Of a stretch of DNA of 64,000 nt, positions 22,774-32,143 are shown piece after piece; the stretch's first letter is position 1; every line of letters starts with the position of its first letter. The translations under genes were made by a program, and so were the position numbers. Location: NCBI RefSeq assembly GCF_021483235.1, contig NZ_JAKEEC010000004.1:141573-205572 (forward strand), written 5' to 3'. The notes beneath the pieces were generated by a model. That model worked only from the letters and a program-made list of their open reading frames with translations. It ran no database searches and was not told where the DNA came from. This DNA comes from Arthrobacter alkaliphilus (lineage in GTDB: Bacteria; Actinomycetota; Actinomycetes; Actinomycetales; Micrococcaceae).

Positions 22774-22785
22774 GAGCCTGGACAC

Positions 22786-23067
22786 ATGCCACGCAGCCTG
22801 AAAAAAGGTCCTTTCGTTGACCAGCACCTCTTTGTGAAGGTCGCCAGGGAAAACGAAAAGGGCACCAAGAACGTCATCAAGACCTGGTCCCGCCGTTCGA
22901 TGATCATCCCCGACATGCTGGGTCACACGATCGCCGTACACGACGGACGCAAGCACATCCCGGTGTTTGTCACTGAGTCGATGGTCGGGCACAAGCTCGG
23001 CGAATTCGCTCCCACGCGGACATTCCGCGGCCATGTCAAGGACGACCGCAAGGGCAAGCGCCGCTAA
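22786..23067 (+). CDS. rpsS: 30S ribosomal protein S19
   Basis: The 93-residue S19 forms a pair with S13 in the 30S head. It begins [15 protein letters not shown] and contains [28 protein letters not shown] family sequence, ending [27 protein letters not shown] site precedes the ATG. Confidence 0.97.
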   Translation: MPRSLKKGPFVDQHLFVKVARENEKGTKNVIKTWSRRSMIIPDMLGHTIAVHDGRKHIPVFVTESMVGHKLGEFAPTRTFRGHVKDDRKGKRR

Positions 23068-23105
23068 GGCGCTGGTTCTTCGGCTAAGACGAGAGAAGGA
23101 AAGCA

Positions 23106-23471
23106 ATGGAAGCCAAGGCTATTGCGCGTCACATCCGCGTAACGCCTATGAAGGCCCGGCGCGTCGTCAACCTTGTTCGTGGTAAGCAAGCGAATGAGGC
23201 TCTGGCAATTCTGAAGTTCGCCGAGCAGGCAGCTTCGGAGCCGGTATTCAAGGTAGTTCAGTCGGCAATGGCAAACGCACGGGTCCTCGCGGACCGCGAC
23301 GGCGTTGCCTTTGACGACGGAGACCTCTACATCAGCGAAGCGTTTGTTGATGAAGGCCCGACCATGAAGCGGTTCCAGCCGCGTGCACAGGGTCGCGCAT
23401 TTCAGATCAAGAAGCGCACGAGCCACATCACCGTGGTAGTCGCTACCCCGGAGAAAGAGGAGGCTCGCTAA
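23106..23471 (+). CDS. rplV: 50S ribosomal protein L22
   Basis: The 121-residue L22 lines the exit tunnel. It starts [20 protein letters not shown] and carries the beta-hairpin region ending [20 protein letters not shown], where macrolide-resistance changes occur; nothing unusual is seen. GAGAGAAGGAAAG precedes the ATG. Its TAA is immediately followed by the rpsC GTG. Confidence 0.97.
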   Translation: MEAKAIARHIRVTPMKARRVVNLVRGKQANEALAILKFAEQAASEPVFKVVQSAMANARVLADRDGVAFDDGDLYISEAFVDEGPTMKRFQPRAQGRAFQIKKRTSHITVVVATPEKEEAR

Positions 23472-24308
23472 GTGGGACAGAAAGTAAACCCGCACGGGTT
23501 CCGACTCGGCATCACCACCGATCACGTATCGCACTGGTTTGCTGACAGCACCAAGGCCGGGCAGCGGTACAAGGACTTCGTTCGCGAAGACATCCGCATC
23601 CGCCAGCTCATGTCCACGGGCATGGAGCGCGCCGGCATCGCCAAGGTCGAAATCGAGCGCACCCGTGACCGTGTCCGCGTGGACATCCACACGGCTCGCC
23701 CGGGTATCGTCATCGGCCGCCGCGGCGCAGAGGCAGACCGCATTCGCGGCGAGCTCGAAAAGCTCACCGGCAAGCAGGTCCAGCTGAACATTCTCGAGGT
23801 CAAGAACCCCGAGATGGAAGCACAGCTTGTTGCCCAGGGCGTTGCTGAGCAGCTGACTTCCCGCGTGGCTTTCCGCCGTGCGATGAAGAAGGCAATGCAG
23901 TCCGCACAGCGTGCGGGTGCCAAGGGTATCCGTATTGCCTGCTCCGGCCGACTGGGTGGCGCAGAAATGTCCCGCTCGGAGTTCTACCGCGAAGGCCGTG
24001 TGCCCCTGCACACCCTGCGTGCGAACATCGACTACGGCTTCTACGAGGCCAAGACCACCTTCGGCCGCATCGGCGTGAAGGTCTGGATCTACAAGGGCGA
24101 CGTCACCGCCAAGGAACTGGCTCAGCAGGCAGCTGCTGCTCCGTCCCGCGGCCGCGGCCCCAGCGACCGCCCGGGCCGCCCGGGTGGCGCCGACCGTGGT
24201 GACCGCCGTCGTCGTACCGACCGTCCGGCAGCTGACGCAGCACCCGTTGCTGCAGAGGCTCCGGCAGCTGAAGCTGCTGCTCCCGCAGCAGAAGGAGGAC
24301 AGGCTTAA
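23472..24308 (+). CDS. rpsC: 30S ribosomal protein S3 with RG-rich C-terminal tail
   Basis: S3 helps form the mRNA entry pore. The 278-residue protein starts [18 protein letters not shown] at GTG 23472 and carries the KH-domain motif [13 protein letters not shown] and the C-domain [22 protein letters not shown]. From about residue 224 it has an arginine/glycine/aspartate-rich stretch ([15 protein letters not shown], then [13 protein letters not shown]) and a final Ala/Glu/Pro tail, making it about 45 residues longer than E. coli S3. The S5 gene in the next operon has a similar RG-rich extension. Confidence 0.97.
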   Translation: MGQKVNPHGFRLGITTDHVSHWFADSTKAGQRYKDFVREDIRIRQLMSTGMERAGIAKVEIERTRDRVRVDIHTARPGIVIGRRGAEADRIRGELEKLTGKQVQLNILEVKNPEMEAQLVAQGVAEQLTSRVAFRRAMKKAMQSAQRAGAKGIRIACSGRLGGAEMSRSEFYREGRVPLHTLRANIDYGFYEAKTTFGRIGVKVWIYKGDVTAKELAQQAAAAPSRGRGPSDRPGRPGGADRGDRRRRTDRPAADAAPVAAEAPAAEAAAPAAEGGQA

Positions 24309-24725
24309 ATGCTTATCCCACGTCGAGTCAAGCACCGTAAGCAGCACCACCCGGGTCGTTCCGGCGCTGCAACGGGCGGCACCAAGGTCACCTTCGGTGA
24401 GTACGGCATCCAGGCTCTGAGCCCGGCCTACGTCACGAACCGTCAGATCGAGTCTGCCCGTATCGCGATGACCCGCCACATCAAGCGTGGCGGCAAGGTC
24501 TGGATCAACATTTACCCGGACCGTCCGCTGACGAAGAAGCCGGCCGAAACCCGTATGGGTTCCGGTAAGGGTTCTCCGGAATGGTGGGTCGCAAACGTCA
24601 AGCCGGGCCGCGTTCTCTTCGAACTCGCCGGTGTCAATGAAGAGGTAGCTCGCGAGGCACTGCGCCTGGCAATCCACAAGCTGCCGTTGAAGGCACGCAT
24701 TGTGCGTCGCGAAGGTGGTGAATAG
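24309..24725 (+). CDS. rplP: 50S ribosomal protein L16
   Basis: The 138-residue L16 sits near the A-site tRNA on the large subunit. It starts [19 protein letters not shown] and has the family block [19 protein letters not shown], including the arginine that is hydroxylated in some bacteria. It starts directly after the rpsC stop, with AGAAGGAGGAC just before the ATG inside the rpsC end. Confidence 0.97.
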   Translation: MLIPRRVKHRKQHHPGRSGAATGGTKVTFGEYGIQALSPAYVTNRQIESARIAMTRHIKRGGKVWINIYPDRPLTKKPAETRMGSGKGSPEWWVANVKPGRVLFELAGVNEEVAREALRLAIHKLPLKARIVRREGGE

Positions 24726-24727
24726 AA

Positions 24728-25051
24728 ATGGCAGTAGGGTCGAAGGATCTCGCACCCGCACAGCTGGACGGTTTCGACAACGAGCGTCTCGTTGAAGAAC
24801 TCCGCAAGTCCAAGGAAGAGCTGTTCAACCTGCGTTTCCAGTCCGCCACCGGACAGCTGGAGAACCACGGTCGTCTGCGCGCGGTAAAGAAGGACATCGC
24901 ACGCATCTACACCGTTCTCCGTGAGCGCGAACTGGGCATTCGTGCCGAGGTTGCCGCACCGGTTGTGGAAGCCAAGGAAGAAAAGAAGTCCAAGAAGGCA
25001 GCAGCCAAGGCTGAGAAGGCCGAAGCCGAGGCTGGAGAGGACGCCAAGTGA
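24728..25051 (+). CDS. rpmC: 50S ribosomal protein L29 with charged C-terminal tail
   Basis: L29 is a small helical protein at the tunnel exit. The core (residues 1-75) includes [24 protein letters not shown] and [23 protein letters not shown] tail of about 30 Lys/Ala/Glu residues follows, making 107 residues against about 63 in E. coli. Its stop overlaps the rpsQ GTG by four bases. Confidence 0.95.
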   Translation: MAVGSKDLAPAQLDGFDNERLVEELRKSKEELFNLRFQSATGQLENHGRLRAVKKDIARIYTVLRERELGIRAEVAAPVVEAKEEKKSKKAAAKAEKAEAEAGEDAK

Positions 25052-25347
25052 GCGAACAGAAGGAAACTGTGACGGAAACAGCAGCCAGCGCTGGACAGCG
25101 CGGTTACCGTAAGACGCGTCGCGGCTACGTTGTCTCGGACAAGATGGAAAAGACCATCGTTGTCCAGGTTGAAGACCGCGTGAAGCACGCTCTGTACGGC
25201 AAGGTTATTCGCCGCACTTCGAAGGTCAAGGCTCACGACGAACAGAACACTGCCGGCATCGGCGACCTCGTTCTGATCGCCGAGACCCGTCCGCTGTCCG
25301 CCACCAAGAACTGGCGGCTCGTGGAGATCCTCGAGAAGGCTAAGTAA
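25048..25347 (+). CDS. rpsQ: 30S ribosomal protein S17
   Basis: The 99-residue S17 is an early 16S rRNA binder. After a short extension (about 12 residues longer than E. coli) it carries [20 protein letters not shown], then [14 protein letters not shown] and the [14 protein letters not shown] end. GTG 25048 overlaps rpmC. It is the last S10-operon gene; a hairpin follows 43 bases after the stop. Confidence 0.96.
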   Translation: MSEQKETVTETAASAGQRGYRKTRRGYVVSDKMEKTIVVQVEDRVKHALYGKVIRRTSKVKAHDEQNTAGIGDLVLIAETRPLSATKNWRLVEILEKAK

Positions 25348-25696
25348 TCCCGCGCCGGGCTTTGTCCGGCAGCGATATGGATTGGCTGGAAGGCCCGTAT
25401 TCCGTAAGGGATGCGGGCCTTTCCGCATTTCGGTCCCTAGCATAAAACGTGCTAGGATATTGAGTTTGTATGGCGCCAGTTGTGCGTCGACAACCAACCT
25501 CGTAAACAATCGTGCCGCGGCATACTGCCCCGAGCAGTTATTTCCGCAAGGGAAGCTGATGCTGGCGGCACGGGAGTTTAGGCCTGCACTGGCAAAATCC
25601 AGGCAGGTCAAGAGACACCCCGATCAACCGTTCCGCAAGGCTCATTCCGTATGCACCATTTCGGTCTGAGAACCGGCGCGACGCAAGGAGTAAAAA
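25348..25696. other. Gap between S10 and spc operons with long rplN leader
   Basis: The 349 bases contain a terminator hairpin for the S10 operon (25390-25422), a TAGGAT hexamer at 25453-25458 that is the likely -10 of the spc operon (no good -35), and a leader of about 230 bases before rplN. The leader contains a CCTGC...GCAGG-type hairpin near 25582-25610 (GCCTG/CAGGC arms) and an AAGGAG site. A 95-codon frame over this region has no recognisable protein and I do not annotate it. Confidence 0.6.
25390..25424 (+). terminator. Terminator after rpsQ
   Basis: AAGGCCCGTAT and ATGCGGGCCTT arms (one mismatch) enclose a ten-base loop and are followed by TCCGCATTT. The hairpin lies between the S10 operon and the spc promoter region. 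Confidence 0.7.
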
Positions 25697-26065
25697 TTGA
25701 TTCAGCAGGAGTCGCGACTGAAGGTCGCCGACAACACGGGTGCTAAGGAAATCCTTACCATTCGCGTTCTCGGTGGATCCGGCCGTCGCTACGCAGGCAT
25801 TGGCGACGTCATCGTCGCAACCGTCAAGGACGCTATCCCGGGCGGCAACGTAAAGAAGGGTGACGTCGTCAAGGCTGTCATCGTTCGTACCAAGAAGGAA
25901 CGCCGCCGTGCGGATGGTTCCTACATCAAGTTTGACGAGAACGCAGCTGTGATTCTGAAGAACGACGGCGACCCCCGCGGTACCCGTATCTTCGGCCCGG
26001 TTGGTCGTGAACTCCGTGACAAGAAGTTCATGAAGATCGTCTCCCTGGCCCCGGAGGTGCTTTAG
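25697..26065 (+). CDS. rplN: 50S ribosomal protein L14
   Basis: L14 forms an intersubunit bridge. The 122-residue protein starts [18 protein letters not shown]; the start codon is TTG at 25697, with AAGGAG seven bases before it. No ATG or GTG fits the family start. The C-terminal block ends [20 protein letters not shown] (seen here as [16 protein letters not shown]). It is the first gene of the spc operon behind a long leader. Confidence 0.96.
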   Translation: MIQQESRLKVADNTGAKEILTIRVLGGSGRRYAGIGDVIVATVKDAIPGGNVKKGDVVKAVIVRTKKERRRADGSYIKFDENAAVILKNDGDPRGTRIFGPVGRELRDKKFMKIVSLAPEVL

Positions 26066-26068
26066 TCC

Positions 26069-26428
26069 ATGGCTAAGATCAAGAAGGGTGACCTCGTTCA
26101 GGTCATCACCGGAGCCAAGCAGGAGCGCGGCGGCGACCGCGGCAAGCAGGGTAAGGTTTTGCGCGTTTACCCGGAGGCCAACCGCGTTCTGGTAGAAGGC
26201 ATCAACCGAGTCACCAAGCACACCAAGGTCGGTCAGTCGCAGCGCGGCACCAAGACCGGTGGCATCGAGGTCGTCGAGGCCCCGATCCACGTCTCCAACG
26301 TTGCTCTTGTTGACCCCTCGACCAAGAAGCCGACCCGCGTTGGTTTCCGTCTCGAGACCGTTGAGAAGGACGGCGTCTCCAAGACCGTCCGTATCCGCGT
26401 GTCCAAGGCATCCGGGAAGGACATCTAA
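26069..26428 (+). CDS. rplX: 50S ribosomal protein L24
   Basis: The 119-residue L24 is an assembly initiator near the tunnel exit. It begins [18 protein letters not shown] and carries the KOW motif ([20 protein letters not shown]). Its start lies three bases after the rplN stop, with CCGGAGGTG upstream inside rplN; its TAA shares one base with the rplE ATG. Confidence 0.97.
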   Translation: MAKIKKGDLVQVITGAKQERGGDRGKQGKVLRVYPEANRVLVEGINRVTKHTKVGQSQRGTKTGGIEVVEAPIHVSNVALVDPSTKKPTRVGFRLETVEKDGVSKTVRIRVSKASGKDI

Positions 26429-27015
26429 TGAGCGAGACACTGTCTGAGACCGCCGCAGTGAGCAAGATCGTTCCGCGTCTGAAGACGAAGTACGCCGATT
26501 CCATCAAGCAGACCCTGGTTGAGGAATTCAAGTACGAGAACGTGAACCAGGTTCCCCGCCTGGTGAAGGTTGTTGTGAACATGGGTGTTGGAGATGCCGC
26601 CAAGGACTCCAAGCTGATCGACGGCGCTGTCCGCGATCTCACCCTGATCACCGGCCAGAAGCCGCAGGTAACCAAGGCCCGCAAGTCGATCGCCCAGTTC
26701 AAGCTGCGCGAAGGCATGCCCATCGGTGCACACGCAACTCTGCGTGGGGACCGTATGTGGGAATTCGTGGACCGCCTCGTGACCCTCGCCCTGCCCCGTA
26801 TCCGCGACTTCCGCGGCCTCAACGGCAAGCAGTTCGACGGCAACGGCAACTACACCTTCGGTCTGACCGAGCAGGTTATGTTCCACGAAATCGACCAGGA
26901 CTCCATCGACCGCGTTCGCGGTATGGACATCACGGTTGTCACCACTGCCAAGACCGATGACGAAGGCCGTGCGCTGCTCAAGGCACTTGGCTTCCCGTTC
27001 AAATCCGAAGACTAA
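26428..27015 (+). CDS. rplE: 50S ribosomal protein L5
   Basis: L5 binds 5S rRNA and contacts the P-site tRNA. The 195-residue protein has [20 protein letters not shown], the [20 protein letters not shown] block and [20 protein letters not shown]. The N-terminal ~15 residues are an extra extension, as in other actinobacteria. A small hairpin-like GC stretch with T6 follows before rpsH (27033-27060); it may be a weak internal attenuator. The usual rpsN gene is missing between rplE and rpsH. Confidence 0.97.
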   Translation: MSETLSETAAVSKIVPRLKTKYADSIKQTLVEEFKYENVNQVPRLVKVVVNMGVGDAAKDSKLIDGAVRDLTLITGQKPQVTKARKSIAQFKLREGMPIGAHATLRGDRMWEFVDRLVTLALPRIRDFRGLNGKQFDGNGNYTFGLTEQVMFHEIDQDSIDRVRGMDITVVTTAKTDDEGRALLKALGFPFKSED

Positions 27016-27092
27016 TAACTACGTAGTAGGTCCGGCCGCGGCTGTTTTTTAGCCAACGCGGAAACCATTACGAGGAAGGGCAAGAGCCCACA

Positions 27093-27491
27093 ATGACTAT
27101 GACAGATCCTGTCGCAGACATGCTTACGCGTCTGCGCAACGCCAACTCGGCTTACCACGACACCGTGAGCATGCCGTACAGCAAGCTCAAGGCACGCGTT
27201 GCCGACATCCTGAAGGCAGAGGGTTACATCGCTGGCTGGAAGGAAGAGGAAGCCGAAGTCGGCAAGAAGCTGACCATCGACCTCAAGTTCGGTCCGAACC
27301 GCGAGCGTTCGATCGCTGGTGTCCGCCGCATTTCCAAGCCCGGTCTCCGTGTTTACGCGAAGTCCACCAACCTGCCTCACGTGCTGGGTGGCCTGGGTAT
27401 CGCAATCCTGTCCACCTCTTCCGGCCTCCTGACTGACAAGCAGGCCGGCAAGAAGGGCGTGGGCGGCGAAGTCCTCGCGTACGTCTGGTAA
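27093..27491 (+). CDS. rpsH: 30S ribosomal protein S8
   Basis: The 132-residue S8 binds the 16S central domain and in E. coli is the spc-operon repressor. It starts [18 protein letters not shown] (a second ATG two codons in, at 27099, is equally possible) and ends with the family block [20 protein letters not shown]. It directly follows rplE without an rpsN between. ACGAGGAAGGGC lies upstream. Confidence 0.96.
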   Translation: MTMTDPVADMLTRLRNANSAYHDTVSMPYSKLKARVADILKAEGYIAGWKEEEAEVGKKLTIDLKFGPNRERSIAGVRRISKPGLRVYAKSTNLPHVLGGLGIAILSTSSGLLTDKQAGKKGVGGEVLAYVW

Positions 27492-27509
27492 CGGGAAAGG
27501 AAGAGAATA

Positions 27510-28046
27510 ATGTCACGTATTGGACGTCTCCCCATCACCGTTCCCGCCGGCGTCGAAGTCAAGGTTGATGGCTCCGTCATCAACGTCAAGGGCACCAAGG
27601 GCGAGCTGAGCCACACTGTAGCCAGCCCGATCGAGGTCACCCTGGACGAAAACACCTTGACCGTCACCCGCCCGAACGACGAGCGCGCTTCGCGTTCCCT
27701 GCACGGCCTGACCCGCACCTTGATCGCCAACATGATCGAGGGCGTCACCAAGGGTTACGAAAAGAAGCTTGAAATCGTTGGTACCGGTTACCGCGTTCAG
27801 GCCAAGGGTGCTGACCTTGAGTTCGCTCTCGGCTTCAGCCACCCGGTCAATGTCTCCGCTCCGGAAGGCATCACCTTCACGGTGGAGGGGCCGACCAAGC
27901 TCTCCGTCGCTGGTATCTCCAAGCAGCAGGTCGGCGAGGTTGCTGCCAACATTCGCAAGCTGCGCAAGCCTGACCCCTACAAGGGCAAGGGCGTCCGTTA
28001 CGCCGGCGAAGTTATCCGCCGCAAGGTCGGAAAGGCTGGTAAGTAA
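27510..28046 (+). CDS. rplF: 50S ribosomal protein L6
   Basis: The 178-residue L6 lies near the factor-binding site. It starts [21 protein letters not shown] and ends with the conserved C-terminal block [20 protein letters not shown]. The two-domain repeat fold is intact. GGGAAAGGAAGAG precedes the ATG. rplR follows after three bases. Confidence 0.97.
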   Translation: MSRIGRLPITVPAGVEVKVDGSVINVKGTKGELSHTVASPIEVTLDENTLTVTRPNDERASRSLHGLTRTLIANMIEGVTKGYEKKLEIVGTGYRVQAKGADLEFALGFSHPVNVSAPEGITFTVEGPTKLSVAGISKQQVGEVAANIRKLRKPDPYKGKGVRYAGEVIRRKVGKAGK

Positions 28047-28049
28047 ACC

Positions 28050-28433
28050 ATGGCCATCGCAATTAACAAGAAGCGGTCGAACAAGAGCAAGTCTGCTTCG
28101 CGCAGCCGTCGCCAGCTTCGTATCCGCAAGCGCATCACCGGCACGGCTGTTCGTCCTCGTCTGGTCGTCAACCGTTCCGCACGCCACATCTTCGTCCAGG
28201 TTGTCGATGACAGCAAGGGTGTAACCGTGGCCTACGCTTCCACCCTGGAAGCCGACCTTCGGGCATTCGACGGCGACAAGACTGCCAAGGCCAAGCGCGT
28301 CGGCGAGCTCGTTGCCGAGCGTGCCAAGGCTGCAGGCATCGAAGCCGTTGTCTTCGACCGCGGTGGTAACAAGTACCACGGCCGGATCGCCGCCGTCGCT
28401 GACGGCGCACGTGAAGGTGGGCTGGCACTGTGA
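28050..28433 (+). CDS. rplR: 50S ribosomal protein L18
   Basis: The 127-residue L18 binds 5S rRNA. It has the basic N-terminus ([20 protein letters not shown]) and the family block [20 protein letters not shown], ending [20 protein letters not shown]. Its TGA overlaps the rpsE GTG by four bases. Confidence 0.97.
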   Translation: MAIAINKKRSNKSKSASRSRRQLRIRKRITGTAVRPRLVVNRSARHIFVQVVDDSKGVTVAYASTLEADLRAFDGDKTAKAKRVGELVAERAKAAGIEAVVFDRGGNKYHGRIAAVADGAREGGLAL

Positions 28434-29149
28434 CCGAAGTAAATAAGGAAAAGGACGCTGTGTCTGCTGAACAGAATGTGACTGAAGCTGCAGCTGCTGA
28501 GGCAACTGAGACTGCTGCTGCCACCGATGACCGCCGCGGCGGCCGTCGTGGCGAGCGTGGTGACCGTGGCCAGGGCCGCGGCGACCGTGGTGGCCGTGGT
28601 GGCCGCGACGGCGGTCGCGAGGCCGAGAAGAGCCAGTTCGTAGAGCGCGTTGTAACCATCAACCGCGTTGCCAAGGTCGTCAAGGGTGGTCGTCGCTTTA
28701 GCTTCACCGCTCTCGTCGTCGTCGGTGACGGCAACGGCATGGTCGGCGTTGGCTACGGCAAGGCGAAGGAAGTTCCGGCGGCTATCGCAAAGGGCGTTGA
28801 AGAGGCCAAGAAGTCCTTCTTCCGCGTTCCCCGCGTTGGCAACACCATCCCGCACCGCGTGCAGGGTGAGGCCGCAGCAGGCGTTGTCATGCTGCGTCCG
28901 GCTTCCCCGGGTACCGGTGTTATCGCCGGTGGTCCGGTCCGCGCGGTACTGGAGTGCGTCGGTATCCACGACGTTCTCTCCAAGTCGCTCGGTTCCTCCA
29001 ACGCCATCAACATCGTTCACGCGACTGTTGAGGCCTTGAAGGGACTGGAAGAGCCCGCTTCGGTGGCAGCCCGCCGTGGCCTGCCGCTGGACGAGGTTGC
29101 TCCCGTTGCCTTGGTGCGCTCACTCCAGAACCAGAAGGCAGGTGTTTAG
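28430..29149 (+). CDS. rpsE: 30S ribosomal protein S5 with RG-rich N-terminal extension
   Basis: S5 forms part of the mRNA entry pore and affects fidelity. The core (from about residue 68: [20 protein letters not shown]) and the C-terminal domain ([20 protein letters not shown]) are normal. Before it lie an Ala/Glu-rich segment and an arginine/glycine-rich stretch at residues 35-67 ([13 protein letters not shown], then [15 protein letters not shown]). GTG 28430 overlaps rplR; a second GTG at 28460 with AAGGAC before it could start a form ten residues shorter, still containing the RG tract. Confidence 0.95.
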   Translation: MTEVNKEKDAVSAEQNVTEAAAAEATETAAATDDRRGGRRGERGDRGQGRGDRGGRGGRDGGREAEKSQFVERVVTINRVAKVVKGGRRFSFTALVVVGDGNGMVGVGYGKAKEVPAAIAKGVEEAKKSFFRVPRVGNTIPHRVQGEAAAGVVMLRPASPGTGVIAGGPVRAVLECVGIHDVLSKSLGSSNAINIVHATVEALKGLEEPASVAARRGLPLDEVAPVALVRSLQNQKAGV

Positions 29150-29151
29150 TC

Positions 29152-29358
29152 ATGGCTAAGAACCTGACTCCCTCCGACGCCCAGTTGGAGATCACCCAGA
29201 TCAAGGGCGTCATCGGCGCCAAGCAGAACCAGCGTGAGACCCTGCGGTCCCTCGGCCTCAAGCGCATCGGACACACTGTTGTCCGTACCGCTGACGCCGT
29301 CACCGTCGGAATGCTCAACACGGTTCCGCACCTCGTGAATGTTGAGGAGGCGAAGTAA
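29152..29358 (+). CDS. rpmD: 50S ribosomal protein L30
   Basis: The 68-residue L30 has the family signature [21 protein letters not shown] and [23 protein letters not shown] 29152 lies two bases after the rpsE stop; the TAA shares a base with the rplO ATG, implying coupled translation. Confidence 0.96.
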   Translation: MAKNLTPSDAQLEITQIKGVIGAKQNQRETLRSLGLKRIGHTVVRTADAVTVGMLNTVPHLVNVEEAK

Positions 29359-29852
29359 TGGCTGAGAACAAGACTGCCGAAAAGGCACAGAACGAGGCTG
29401 CTGACAAGCAGAACGCTCTGAAGGTTCACCACCTGCGTCCCGCCCCCGGTGCCAAGACTGCCAAGACCCGTGTTGGTCGTGGTGAAGGCTCCAAGGGTAA
29501 GACCGCAGGCCGTGGTACCAAGGGTACGAAGGCCCGCTACCAGGTCAAGGCTGGCTTTGCCGGCGGCCAGCTGCCGCTGCACATGCGCCTGCCGAAGCTT
29601 CGCGGCTTCAAGAACCCGTTCCGGGTTGAGTTCCAGGTTGTAAACCTGGACAAGCTCAACGAGCTGTTCCCGGAAGGTGGCGCTGTCACCGTCGAGTCCC
29701 TGGTCGAGAAGGGTGCCGTTCGCAAGAACCAGCCCGTCAAGGTGCTGGGCACCGGCGACATCACCGTCAAGGTTGACGTCACCGCCCACGCTTTCTCCTC
29801 CAGCGCGGCTGAAAAGATCGCAGCAGCAGGCGGAACCACCACTGCCCTCTAA
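29358..29852 (+). CDS. rplO: 50S ribosomal protein L15
   Basis: The 164-residue L15 is a late-assembly protein. After an Ala/Lys/Glu leader of about 20 residues it carries [20 protein letters not shown] and the [20 protein letters not shown] block. It ends the spc operon here, because a strong terminator follows and secY has its own promoter and ribosome site. Confidence 0.97.
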   Translation: MAENKTAEKAQNEAADKQNALKVHHLRPAPGAKTAKTRVGRGEGSKGKTAGRGTKGTKARYQVKAGFAGGQLPLHMRLPKLRGFKNPFRVEFQVVNLDKLNELFPEGGAVTVESLVEKGAVRKNQPVKVLGTGDITVKVDVTAHAFSSSAAEKIAAAGGTTTAL

Positions 29853-29879
29853 GGGCTCTGGGGGCGATCGCCCGCTGTG

Positions 29880-29927
29880 AAAAGACTCCCGGAGCGGAGG
29901 GTTTCGGCCCCCGCTCCGGGAGTCTTT
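29880..29927 (+). terminator. Terminator after rplO
   Basis: AAAGACTCCCGGAGCGG pairs perfectly with its complement over a 13-base loop, giving a 17-bp stem that ends in AGTCTTT and runs into CCATATT. It separates the spc operon from secY. Confidence 0.9.
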
Positions 29928-29949
29928 CCATATTGCTCACACGCCTCGA

Positions 29950-29980
29950 TTGTTCGCATGGCGCATCAAACCGTTAGACT
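29950..29980 (+). promoter_or_regulatory. Candidate secY-adk promoter
   Basis: TAGACT (29975-29980) is a good -10; TTGTTC (29950-29955) is 19 bases upstream, slightly long. It sits between the rplO terminator and secY and gives a leader of about 55 bases. Confidence 0.45.
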
Positions 29981-30040
29981 CGGGTGTTGGGTTTCATTGA
30001 CCCCTTTCGACACCCTTGGACTTTTAACTCAGGAGGACGC

Positions 30041-31351
30041 TTGCTAAGCGCATTCGGCCGGGCATTTCGGACGCCTGATCTGCGACGCAAGTTGTTGTTC
30101 ACGCTGGGAATCATCACAATCTTCCGCTTGGGAGCTTTTATCCCCTCGCCTGGTGTGAGCTACCAAAATGTTCAGCAATGTTTGTCAAGCAATCAGGACC
30201 AGGGCAGCCTCTACCAGCTCGTCAACCTGTTCAGCGGTGGTGCACTGCTGCAGGTTTCGATCTTTGCCTTGGGGATCATGCCGTACATCACGGCCAGCAT
30301 CATCGTGCAGTTGCTCCGCGTGGTCATTCCGCGGTTCCAGCAGCTGTATGACGAAGGCGCCTCGGGCCAGTCGAAGCTGACGCAATACACGCGTTACCTG
30401 ACCATCGCTCTGGGCTTGCTGAACGCCACCACCTTGGTGTCCCTGGCACGGTCCGGGCAGCTGCTGCCGAACTGCCAGCTGCCGATCATTCCCGACACGA
30501 GCATCATCGCCACGATCCTCGTGGTTATCACCTTGACGGCCGGCACGGGCCTCATCATGTGGATGGGCGAACTGGTTACCGAGAAGGGCGTGGGCAACGG
30601 TATGTCCCTGCTCATCTTCACCTCCATCGCTGCAGGCTTCCCGACCTCGCTTGGTGCCATCTGGAACTCCAAGGGGCCGGGCACCTTCTTCACGGTCTTG
30701 GCGATCGGCCTCGTCACCGTTGCCCTCGTGGTCTTCGTGGAGCAGTCCCAGCGGCGGATTCCGGTCCAGTACGCCAAGCGTATGATCGGCCGGCGCACCG
30801 TGGGGGGCACCAGCACCTACATCCCCATCAAGGTGAACATGGCCGGCGTCGTGCCCGTCATCTTTGCCTCCTCGATGCTTTACCTGCCAGGCCTGGTTGC
30901 CCAGTTCAACCAGCCGAAGGCCGGAGAGTCCATCGCCCCGTGGGTTGAGTGGATCAACAACAACCTCACCAAGGGCGACCACCCCATCTACATGACGCTG
31001 TACTTCGTCATGATTGTGTTCTTCACCTACTTCTACGTCGCGATCACCTTCAACCCTGAAGAGGTCTCGGACAACATGAAGAAGTACGGCGGGTTCATTC
31101 CGGGCATCCGGGCGGGTAAACCGACCGCGGACTACCTGCAGTACGTGCTTTCCAGGATCACCCTCCCCGGCGCCTTCTACTTGGGCTTCGTGGCGTTGAT
31201 TCCGTTGGTCGCACTCGTCCTGATCAACGCCAACCAGAACTTCCCGTTTGGTGGCACGTCAATTCTGATCATGGTGGGTGTGGGCCTGGAGACCGTCAAG
31301 CAGATTGATGCGCAGCTACAACAACGTCACTACGAAGGGCTTTTGCGATGA
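30041..31351 (+). CDS. secY: Protein translocase subunit SecY
   Basis: SecY is the channel of the Sec system. The TTG at 30041 (MLSAFGRAFRTPDLRRK) is chosen because AGGAGGAC lies at ideal distance; the in-frame TTG at 29984 would precede that site. The 436-residue protein has ten hydrophobic segments, the plug region after TM1 (LGAFIPSPGVSY), SGGALLQVSIFALGIMPYI (TM2) and the cytosolic loop FVEQSQRRIPVQYAKR. Its stop overlaps the adk start by four bases (ATGA). Confidence 0.97.
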   Translation: MLSAFGRAFRTPDLRRKLLFTLGIITIFRLGAFIPSPGVSYQNVQQCLSSNQDQGSLYQLVNLFSGGALLQVSIFALGIMPYITASIIVQLLRVVIPRFQQLYDEGASGQSKLTQYTRYLTIALGLLNATTLVSLARSGQLLPNCQLPIIPDTSIIATILVVITLTAGTGLIMWMGELVTEKGVGNGMSLLIFTSIAAGFPTSLGAIWNSKGPGTFFTVLAIGLVTVALVVFVEQSQRRIPVQYAKRMIGRRTVGGTSTYIPIKVNMAGVVPVIFASSMLYLPGLVAQFNQPKAGESIAPWVEWINNNLTKGDHPIYMTLYFVMIVFFTYFYVAITFNPEEVSDNMKKYGGFIPGIRAGKPTADYLQYVLSRITLPGAFYLGFVALIPLVALVLINANQNFPFGGTSILIMVGVGLETVKQIDAQLQQRHYEGLLR

Positions 31352-31926
31352 CGAGAATGCTGATCATTGGACCCCCGGGTTCGGGCAAGGGAACCCAGGC
31401 TGAGCGGATTTCCGAGCGCTTGGGCGTAGTCGCCATTTCCACCGGCGACATCTTCCGTGCAAACGTCAAGGGCGAAACCCCGCTGGGTATCGAAGCCAAG
31501 AAATACATGGACAACGGCGACTTCGTTCCGGACAGCGTCACCAACAAGATGGTCCGCGACCGCCTGAGCGAGAGCGACGTCGAGAACGGCTTCCTGCTCG
31601 ACGGGTACCCGCGCACCACCGCCCAGGTGGAATACCTGGACCAGATCCTCGCGGAACGGGAAGAGAAGCTCGACGTCGTGCTTCAGCTGACCGCCGACGA
31701 CGAGGAACTGGTGAAGCGTTTGCTGGGCCGTGCCAAGGAGACCGGGCGCTCGGATGACAACGAAGCTGTCATCCGCCACCGCCTGGACCTCTACCACGAG
31801 CAGACCGAGGCCGTCGTCGCCAAGTATGCAGAACGCGGCATCCTGACCCAAGTCGATGGCATTGGCGGCATCGACGAGGTTACGGACCGTGTGCTGCTGG
31901 CCATCGAGGCGGCCAAGGCAGTCTAG
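31348..31926 (+). CDS. adk: Adenylate kinase
   Basis: Adk converts AMP and ATP into two ADP. The 192-residue enzyme has the P-loop GPPGSGKGTQ (residues 8-17), the NMP-binding block ISTGDIFR, DGYPRTTAQ and a short LID region (GRAKETGRSDDNE), as is usual in actinobacteria. It overlaps secY by four bases, and a terminator-like hairpin follows its stop. Confidence 0.97.
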   Translation: MTRMLIIGPPGSGKGTQAERISERLGVVAISTGDIFRANVKGETPLGIEAKKYMDNGDFVPDSVTNKMVRDRLSESDVENGFLLDGYPRTTAQVEYLDQILAEREEKLDVVLQLTADDEELVKRLLGRAKETGRSDDNEAVIRHRLDLYHEQTEAVVAKYAERGILTQVDGIGGIDEVTDRVLLAIEAAKAV

Positions 31927-31943
31927 TTGCCGCACCACCGTTG

Positions 31944-31996
31944 AAAAGGGTGTGTCCCGCGCCGGAGCTGAAGCTTCCACGCGGGGCACGCCCTTT
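31944..31996 (+). terminator. Terminator-like hairpin between adk and map
   Basis: AAAGGGTGTGTCCCGCG pairs with CGCGGGGCACGCCCTTT (two wobble or mismatched positions) over an 18-base loop, followed by CCGTTCCCCTT. The T-tract is weak. It suggests that map has a separate promoter in the next 150 bases, which I cannot pin down. Confidence 0.65.
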
Positions 31997-32143
31997 CCGT
32001 TCCCCTTCCGCAGGACCCAGACCTCGGGAAACCAGGGCGTCCGCGGCTCCGGTTTCGGGCAGGGCCGCTGATGCGGGAAAATAGGAGACCAGAGGTGGCT
32101 GCTTCCGCGGCCAGCCACAAGCAGCACACCACAAGAGGAGACC

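Noticed and set aside
25382..25669. 95-codon frame in the rplN leader
   Set aside because: It spans the rpsQ terminator and the spc promoter region; no ribosome site and no family resemblance.
27033..27060. Terminator between rplE and rpsH
   Set aside because: The T6 lies in the loop of the only stem that can form, so it is not a proper terminator; the flanking genes belong to one operon.
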